Source: Membranipora membranacea
Taxonomy: Eukaryota > Bryozoa > Gymnolaemata > Cheilostomatida > Membraniporidae
Assembly: GCA_914767715.1 (NCBI GenBank)
Contig: OU612067.1
Coordinates: forward strand, 32,522,162 to 32,586,161
Direction of reading: 5' to 3'
DNA length: 64,000 nucleotides
Part shown: piece by piece, positions 57,481 through 64,000 of the stretch
How the letters are laid out: each line of letters starts with the position of its first letter
Numbering within the stretch: position 1 is the stretch's first letter
Made by a program: the position numbers and the translations under genes
The notes under the pieces: model-generated
The model's input: the letters and a program-made list of their open reading frames with translations, nothing else
Databases searched by the model: none
What the model was told of the DNA's origin: nothing

Positions 57481-57607
57481 ATGCTTTGCTCCCTCTCTCT
57501 GAATATTACAAGACTTCCCATAATGATGGTTTACCTATCCTAGGGATCATGTTTACATCCCCGTAACACTTCAACTGCCTTCTGTGTATTTAGGGGGTAG
57601 TCATGGG

Positions 57608-57645
57608 TATATAAGACACAATATCCTTTGACAAACCATCAGTTC
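57608..57645 (+). promoter_or_regulatory. TATA box and initiator-like site of the peroxidase gene (unit 2)
   Basis: TATATAAG at 57,608-57,615, ATCAGTTC about 30 bp on; unchanged from unit 1 over this core. Confidence 0.55.
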
Positions 57646-57849
57646 CAGCACAGTATTTGCTAAGGTAGGACTGAACAAGGTATTGAGCCAGTAGTGTAAC
57701 ATCAATTTTTTACAATCGGAAAAGCGTCTCAAATTTTGTCCCACAAACTAAGTGAGAATTTTGTGTGACAATTGTATCACGCTGCAATATTTACAGAAAG
57801 ATTGACAGAGCTATAATCACCACAAGTAACTGAGAAACAAGGCAGAAGT

Positions 57850-60800
57850 ATGAGGTTCTTCTATCATATGTTACTAGTTGTTGTGATATGTGCTCCTAAC
57901 ATCCTGGCTGTAACCACTAAACAGGTAGGTATTTTGAAACATAATTTAATATTCAGTATTAAAACCAAATATTGTACAACTAATTCTTTTTGGTTGCTCG
58001 TTGATAAACCAACAAAGGGAGGGTCTATTGAAAGCAGGAAGGAAAGTTTTCTTAGACGGGGAAAGGCGGGGCGCTGTCTTCTATGCAAGAAATGTTCAAA
58101 GGTTTCTAAAAGTTTTTGAAATAATTAATATAGGGTAGGAAAGAAATATCAAAGCTTGCAATTATTCAAGCAAAACTTTATTAGAGATCATGACTTGCTA
58201 TAGAAAAAAATAGGTACTGTCAGCTGCATCCTGACATTTACATCATACATGATCAGAGAGGACAATTTCTGAGTCTGGAAATAATCTTTCCCAAAAAGAG
58301 TTCTGAATTTTTCACTACGATAATCTTGCAAAGCTCTTGCAGAGCTAGCTGCCTTGCTGAAATAAAACACTCTGAGTAGCCTTTCATGATCTAACTTTAG
58401 CTCATTACATATTCATCAGGATAAGGCGCTCGGTGCTGTGTGCCAAGGTATAATAGATGAGACACCAGCTTTAATCCCAGGCCTTGTTAGACTGATCTTC
58501 CATGACTGTGTAAGCGGATGTGACGGGTGTATAGATACGTCCCTTACTGAGTCAACATACGGTGATGTAGTTAGTGCAGGTAAGGCCTTTATAGCTCAGG
58601 TTTTAATTTGGCCATAATGGCCAGAAGTTGACATTGCACAAAAACATAATAAAAAAGTCCTAGGATGTAAAGTTTTCTCCTTCCAAGTCTCTTCTCATCT
58701 TGGTTATCCTCAGTCCATCTTGTGTATATGGAAAATGTGCATAGCCAATAATTGATTTGATCAGTGTGCAGCATAACAGTCAGCGATAATCGAATTTTTG
58801 TTAGTGGTAGAGCAAGAAATAATATTTAATACTTTCTGTTGATATTATAATCTATATCCTATCAGTGTATAATAATTGTTTGGCAGTTTTTAGGTAGTGG
58901 CCTAACACCATCTATTATGTGCTGGGCCATTTGCTTTCTCTCACTCTCATTTCACGAAACTATATTGAATGTGTGATGTGTACTGTAAGCTAGACATCAC
59001 CAGATGGGGTAACTCGCTCGACACTACAACGAACGCGCAGCTAAGGAAATCTTCATTCATAAGTTTTAATTATTTTTTCCAGGCTTAGATCGACCAATCG
59101 CTTCACTCGATAATGCGTACACTCAGTCTGTACTTACATCAAACACAATAAAGGACATCAGTAGAGCTGACTTCTACGCTAAATGTGGCCAGGTGGCAGC
59201 TGAGCAGGGCAGACAGAATGCAGGTTAGAATATTCATTTTTTCACTTGCCCACTCAATTATGTTGATATTATTACAGAACATTCAGTGTTATTAAAGAAT
59301 CAAAAACTGGATCAATTTAATAAAGTATCCGTAAAAAATTCACACGAGAGTACAGAATGAATTCAGATATGCCGTTTTTGTGCCCATCACAAAACCTGAC
59401 ATACCTGCTAAAAAATTTTGTTTATGTGACTGATGTGATTATAACTTTCAAATTTCATGAAGGAGGTTCTTCTGCAAAGAATCTACCAATTGTGATGAGA
59501 TATGGCAGAAAAGATTGTGATGGGAATCCAAGAGAAAAGGCTGAGGATTTCCCAAATAACAGGATGGGACTACAGGCTGATAGGAAGAATGGCCTAAAAG
59601 AAGGAGTACTTGAATGGTGCAGAAGAGTGTTCAGTTTCACAACAAGGGAATGTGTTGCCATCATGGGTAAATTGCTGAAGCTGAGTGTTCCTTGAGAATC
59701 ACTACTCTAATAATGAAGCATTGTAGATGTTAATTTTAAAAAAGTCTCTCTGTTAGCGATCTAAAGGCACAATCTCTGACAAAAAATTGCTTCCTGTTTT
59801 CTGCACATTTCAAACATCTAATATCTTTCCACCAGAGTTAGTAAAATAGTTTTCAAAATCATCTGATCTAATGTTAAATTTGCATAGATATAATTTGATT
59901 GCATATATTATTACCTGCTTCGCTGTAAAATCAAGTTTACAGGGCATTTGTCCCTCAACTTGCAAGCATGTTATGCCTTACGTTATGTGCAGTAGCCACT
60001 TTACTATAGCAACAGTTCATCCTCGGCTGTTTGTTGCTGAAGTGTATTTACCGTGTATGTATCACATACCCCTGAATGATGTTCATGGTTTTTCTTGTTA
60101 TTAATAACAAATATTTCAATCTTCTAGGGGCTCACACACTTGGCGGAGCGCGACCTCAAAATTCAGGTTATGAGTTCTTGTGGATTCCAGGAGGTCAACT
60201 CAACTTGGATAACCAGTTTTACATAGACCTCGCCAGTAAGAACATGAGCTGGGTTCAGGTAGGCGACACTTATTATCCAGCATCAAGCAATTAGTTGGGA
60301 TTTTTTTTTTGCATCTGCTTTTCTAGACGGCAGTTTAGGATGCAATTGATGATGAGACAGTGCCCCTTACCCATGTTTGTTATCAGTATCAACTGAAATT
60401 GGTATTGGTGACTTTCTGCAGACAAGTAGACGGTTGATAAGGTGCCTTCCCAATAAGATTGCCTTCCCTATACACCATTAGGGCTGGCTGTGGGGCTAAC
60501 TTCAAACGCTGCAATAACTTTTGAATTTTGATTATTGCAGGTAAACATAGCCGGAGATGAAGCTACTGCAGATGATGCCAGATGGCAGTACACTGTACGC
60601 AATAACCTGATGTTAAATACTGATATGTGTCTCTTCAAGGATATCTCTCCAGATCATTATGGACTGTGAGTATAGCTGAACTACACCAAAACGTTTTGAA
60701 ACTTTCAGCATCTTAGTTAACTGAATAAACACGGTCAAATATATTTACTCTTAAGGTTGTTCTATCTAGGAATTCCCTAGTGGTTCTCACCCTACATCAA

Positions 60801-61249
60801 CTTACAGACATGTATGCATATATGATACAAAGAGAAAAGATTTATGCCAGTTCAATGACCTCTTATGATACAACATAATCAAAATATATCCTTCTTTGCA
60901 GCGCTGAGTCCTCGGCTAGCTCTGCAAAAAGCTCAAAAACAGCAAATTTTGTTCAAATCTATGCAAAGAATAATAAAGTATGGTTAAAGGACTTTGCAAA
61001 GGTAGGTGAGAATATTTTCTTCTTATTAATGATTAATCAAATCCAAAAAGTGGCAAAACTCAACAATGGTCTGATATCATTATCTAATTATTTAATCCGT
61101 GTTCACCTATTACCCGTTACTGTTGATATTTTATAGCCTAAAAATTCTAAAACAAAATGTTGTCAATTTAACATGTTTATCTGTGATGCTTGCAGGCTTT
61201 CACTAAGATGATCGAAAATGGGAACAAACTGCAACCTATCAGAAAGTAA
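57850..61249 (+). CDS. Secreted plant/fungal-type heme peroxidase, 8 exons, 329 aa (unit 2)
   Basis: Exons: 57,850-57,924; 58,420-58,579; 59,083-59,223; 59,463-59,666; 60,128-60,258; 60,541-60,665; 60,902-61,001; 61,196-61,249. Every splice site, the signal peptide, distal Arg49/His53, proximal His196 and the C-terminal helix are as in unit 1. The only residue difference seen is position 45, Pro here versus Arg in unit 1 (ALIPGLVRLIFHDC), four residues before the distal Arg. One silent change lies in the same exon (Ile51). The introns carry many more differences than the exons. Both copies are expected to give active secreted enzymes with the same role; the effect of Pro45 on helix B is unknown. 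Confidence 0.93.
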
Positions 61250-63130
61250 CTGTGGAACCCCCAATAACACCCCACCAACCCTGAAATGACAACTATGAGC
61301 TAGATTTGAGAAAAATGCTGAAAACACTCCCCCCCCCCCAATTCAAGATACTTATATTATTTTCTAGATTCTATGCATTACCATTGTTATTTATACAGTG
61401 TCTTTGTATATGTTCTGACATTTCGGCCAGATATTCTATTCAGGCAATGATTAACATCTTGGAATTATCTAGGAATATATATTTTTCATAGTTTATAACA
61501 TTATTAATATATATTGGTCAACAAATGTGAATTTCAGTTCTTTTTGAATTAGATGGTGTAGGTAATTATTCACAAACTCTAGTAGTATCTCAATGATATC
61601 GTCAATGTCTCTACAATAATTGTTCTCATCAAACAACATAAATGTGACTATATTCATCTCCTAATAGAATGGGGTTTCTTCATTATACAAAATCTGAGTT
61701 CTTCATATGCTTTTCTTATCTGTCGGAGGTAAAAATTATCCTCAGACTTCTATGTTTGAATAAATCTCCATACTGGTATGATGCCAAATAGAGTTTCCCA
61801 CTAAACTTTTACTATGAGCAACTTGAAACCTGTGTACTGTGTTGATTTCCAAATCGCATTGAAAAAGATCAAGGAATGAATAAATTAAATTGAAACGAAT
61901 GAGATCTGGTCGTTTCTCGCTGCATCGGGTTTTTTTTCTCATTCAACCATTGTCTTACCCCTAACCAATTCCAGAACGATATAAGGATAAGTGATCGATG
62001 AAATTTAACTCACAACCATGACGCCTCAAATTAGAGATCCCTCTATATTCACTACACAGAGTATTGTACTCACATCCATCATGATCATACCACCCAACCA
62101 ATTCCATCCTGTTAACACAGCGTACAGCATAAAAAAAGCAGAAAAAAGAGAAAAAAACTTGATTTCATTGCTTCAATAGTTTGTTGATTTCACTTGTATT
62201 TACAATTTTTTTCTTGATTATATTTTAAGATTTCAAGTTAACTTTCGATAAATCTCAATGTTCATCCTATTCTTTATTTAATAGGCAATGTCTTAAAATC
62301 CATATCCTGTGTAAAAAAACTGTGAAAGTTCAAAGTTTAAACCCTAACTGTGAAGCTGCACAGGAGTCCAGGAACTCTGGTTACCTTCAAACACGTATTT
62401 CAATGCACATTGAAAAGTAGTAAAGAAAATAATCTTCAAGAATGCAAATACAAACAAGCAGCCTGCCATTTTTACACACAAAGCAGGGAGTTCGAGATGT
62501 TTCAATTTCCCTGAGAGAAGCAAAAGTGACATTGGAATGATCTGACCTCAAAATCAGAAGAATCTTATATTAGCCAAAAGCAAAGATCACATACTGGTTT
62601 ACTCAAAAGTATGAGATATTGGTTTTTGCTTGAACAGTTGTGAAATCCCACGACTTTCCAACTAAGATAGGAATATACTGTGCAGGTTGGTTTACCTTGG
62701 TATTCTGGTACATTTATCGTGTATGAGTAAAATATCTACGTATGACTAATAACGTCTCTCAGGTCACATGTTTTGTGTGAGCCTATCCTGTAGATATGTC
62801 AGCAAATGGATATCACCGCTAAGTCAGTATAAGCTTAGTCACCTTTTTATTTCCCTGTTGATGAATCATAAAAGTATGCAGTATGAACTATGAAGTCATC
62901 CTTTTTTGGTATAAAACAAAGGCTGTGTTTTGACAATAAATTATTAGCTAAACAAAAATGGCTAAAATTGTTTACATAAAATCATTTACAAAAGCAGAGA
63001 AAAAAGGAAAGAAATATTCTCTGATCAGATCATTGAGAAAAAGAGGAATTTTCAGACTGCGTGGCGCAACGCCTGCTTTCTTTAGTTGGAGAACTGCGTA
63101 AAAGACGACTTTTGCTGATAATTCTCTCTA
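61250..63130. other. Peroxidase 3' flank and non-coding stretch (unit 2)
   Basis: Counterpart of 28,428-30,520, lacking the ~220-bp block present in unit 1 (junction near 62,030). No gene supported. Confidence 0.5.
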
Positions 63131-63134
63131 CATG

Positions 63135-64000
63135 TTTTTAGAATTTCAGGTGTTGGTGAGATTGTACACCAAGCAGTCTACTTTCCTCATTCTCAACAAC
63201 AGGATCGTTTGAGATGGTGAGAGCATCACAATGTTTTGTCTTTTTTAAGGCGAATATGATGCGGGACGATTTGGCAATATACAATATTATGTAGTTTTCT
63301 ACACACCTGTTGGCGGCATAACTGGCTGCTGTTTGGAAGTGCATATTGTTTGCTTGTTTGCTTTGTGTGCAGTACAGTTGGCAATGGTGACCTGTTCTGC
63401 TTTCGCGCTGTTGATTATTGTGGTGTTGTCAACATACTTGATAGTAATAGTGTTTCGTGTGGTATTTAATCATGAGCAAAAACATTCCATAATAACGCTG
63501 CGGAAATAGTATCCTGCGGCTACCGATTCGAGGCTGTTAAGATGGTGATGTACTACCTTTGTATCGTACTTTCTATTCTCTTTTACTGAGAAAGTCTTTG
63601 ACTAGCAGAACTAATGCTGGTGGTTCCTTCAGCTCCTGAAGTTTCTCAATGGCGATGTCAGGCCTCATGCTATTAAAAGCTTTGCTGAAGTCAAGGAGGG
63701 CCTGCCTGCACACCTACACAGACGTTATTGTCTAGTGATGTAGAGACATGGTTTGTGAGACTTACCAGGGTATCTGTGGTGCCAACTCCTGAAGTCTGTG
63801 CATACTTGTCTCTCATGGTGAGAATTTTGTGTTCGATAAGTTTTGATATTGTCTGCCGTTATCTTTCCAAAATGATAAAACAAGGAAATATATCCGAAAG
63901 TCTTCGAAGGTTTTTGGCGATTTTACCCTGTTTGTAAGAGTAATCTCTACAATGAAGGAGATTCCCCAATTTAACGAGTGTCGTTGATCCTAGATGCTAG
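63135..64000 (-). pseudogene. Degraded non-LTR reverse transcriptase fragment (unit 2, runs to the edge)
   Basis: Partner of 30,530-31,390, slightly better kept: LLDFSKAFNSMRPDIAIEKL reads cleanly, and KYVDNTTI still has Asn in place of the second catalytic Asp. Frames are broken; no function expected. Confidence 0.65.

Larger units (their letters stand above)
32440..64000. repeat. Unit 2 of the ~32-kb tandem segmental duplication (runs off the window)
   Basis: Second copy of the unit starting near 850. It shares the receptor 3' exons, LINE fragment, TM exon, CUB exon, transposon cluster, peroxidase gene and terminal RT remnant with unit 1. It has private insertions at 32,694-33,326 and 34,759-37,045 and a larger block between about 37,170 and 41,060. 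The spacer 31,400-32,440 between the units has no partner inside the window. Confidence 0.95.

Noticed and set aside
1-64000. CRISPR-like spaced repeats
   Set aside because: The tandem arrays (14, 30, 35, 72, 108, 191, 474 bp) are contiguous with no unique spacers, and the DNA is eukaryotic.

Overview
The window is AT-rich eukaryotic nuclear DNA, almost certainly from an invertebrate animal. It has spliced genes with consensus GT/AG introns, extracellular domain exons in symmetric phase 1 (typical of metazoan receptors), and many eukaryotic transposable elements: APE-type LINEs, a restriction-like-endonuclease LINE, a tyrosine-recombinase (Ngaro/DIRS-like) retrotransposon, Mutator-like, hAT-like and pogo-like DNA elements, and foldback MITEs. 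A marine non-bilaterian such as a sponge or cnidarian is my guess; the sequence alone does not prove the taxon.

The window is dominated by one tandem segmental duplication with a unit of about 32 kb. Unit 1 runs from about 0.85 to 31.4 kb and unit 2 from about 32.4 kb to beyond the right edge. Almost everything in unit 1 recurs in the same order and orientation in unit 2. Differences are scattered substitutions, small indels and copy-specific transposon insertions. Each unit therefore supplies the empty site for insertions in the other, which lets several target-site duplications be read directly.

Each unit carries, from left to right on the + strand: (a) the 3' part of a type I membrane receptor-like gene (Thr-rich stalk, one transmembrane helix, tyrosine-containing tail), decayed in unit 1 and better kept in unit 2, where a CUB-like exon also lies upstream; (b) a 5'-truncated LINE; (c) an isolated transmembrane exon and an isolated CUB-like exon, both open in both units; (d) a graveyard of DNA transposons, tandem repeats and hairpins; (e) a complete eight-exon gene for a 329-residue secreted plant/fungal-type heme peroxidase with its own TATA box (25,035-28,427 and 57,850-61,249); (f) a degraded LINE on the - strand.

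Unit 1 alone carries a nearly full-length APE LINE (about 2.0-5.3 kb), a hAT-like MITE, a nested LINE fragment, a MITE with a tRNA-like core and a 474-bp tandem duplication. Unit 2 alone carries a long-inverted-repeat element, an R2-like LINE fragment with a 12-bp target duplication, and a Ngaro/DIRS-like element.

The peroxidases are the only genes that look fully intact. Both copies keep signal peptide, distal Arg/His, proximal His and all splice sites, and differ by one residue (R45P). Plant-type heme peroxidases are rare in animals, so a duplicated secreted one beside CUB/TM receptor fragments is the most notable biology here. Any functional link between peroxidase and receptor is inference from proximity only.
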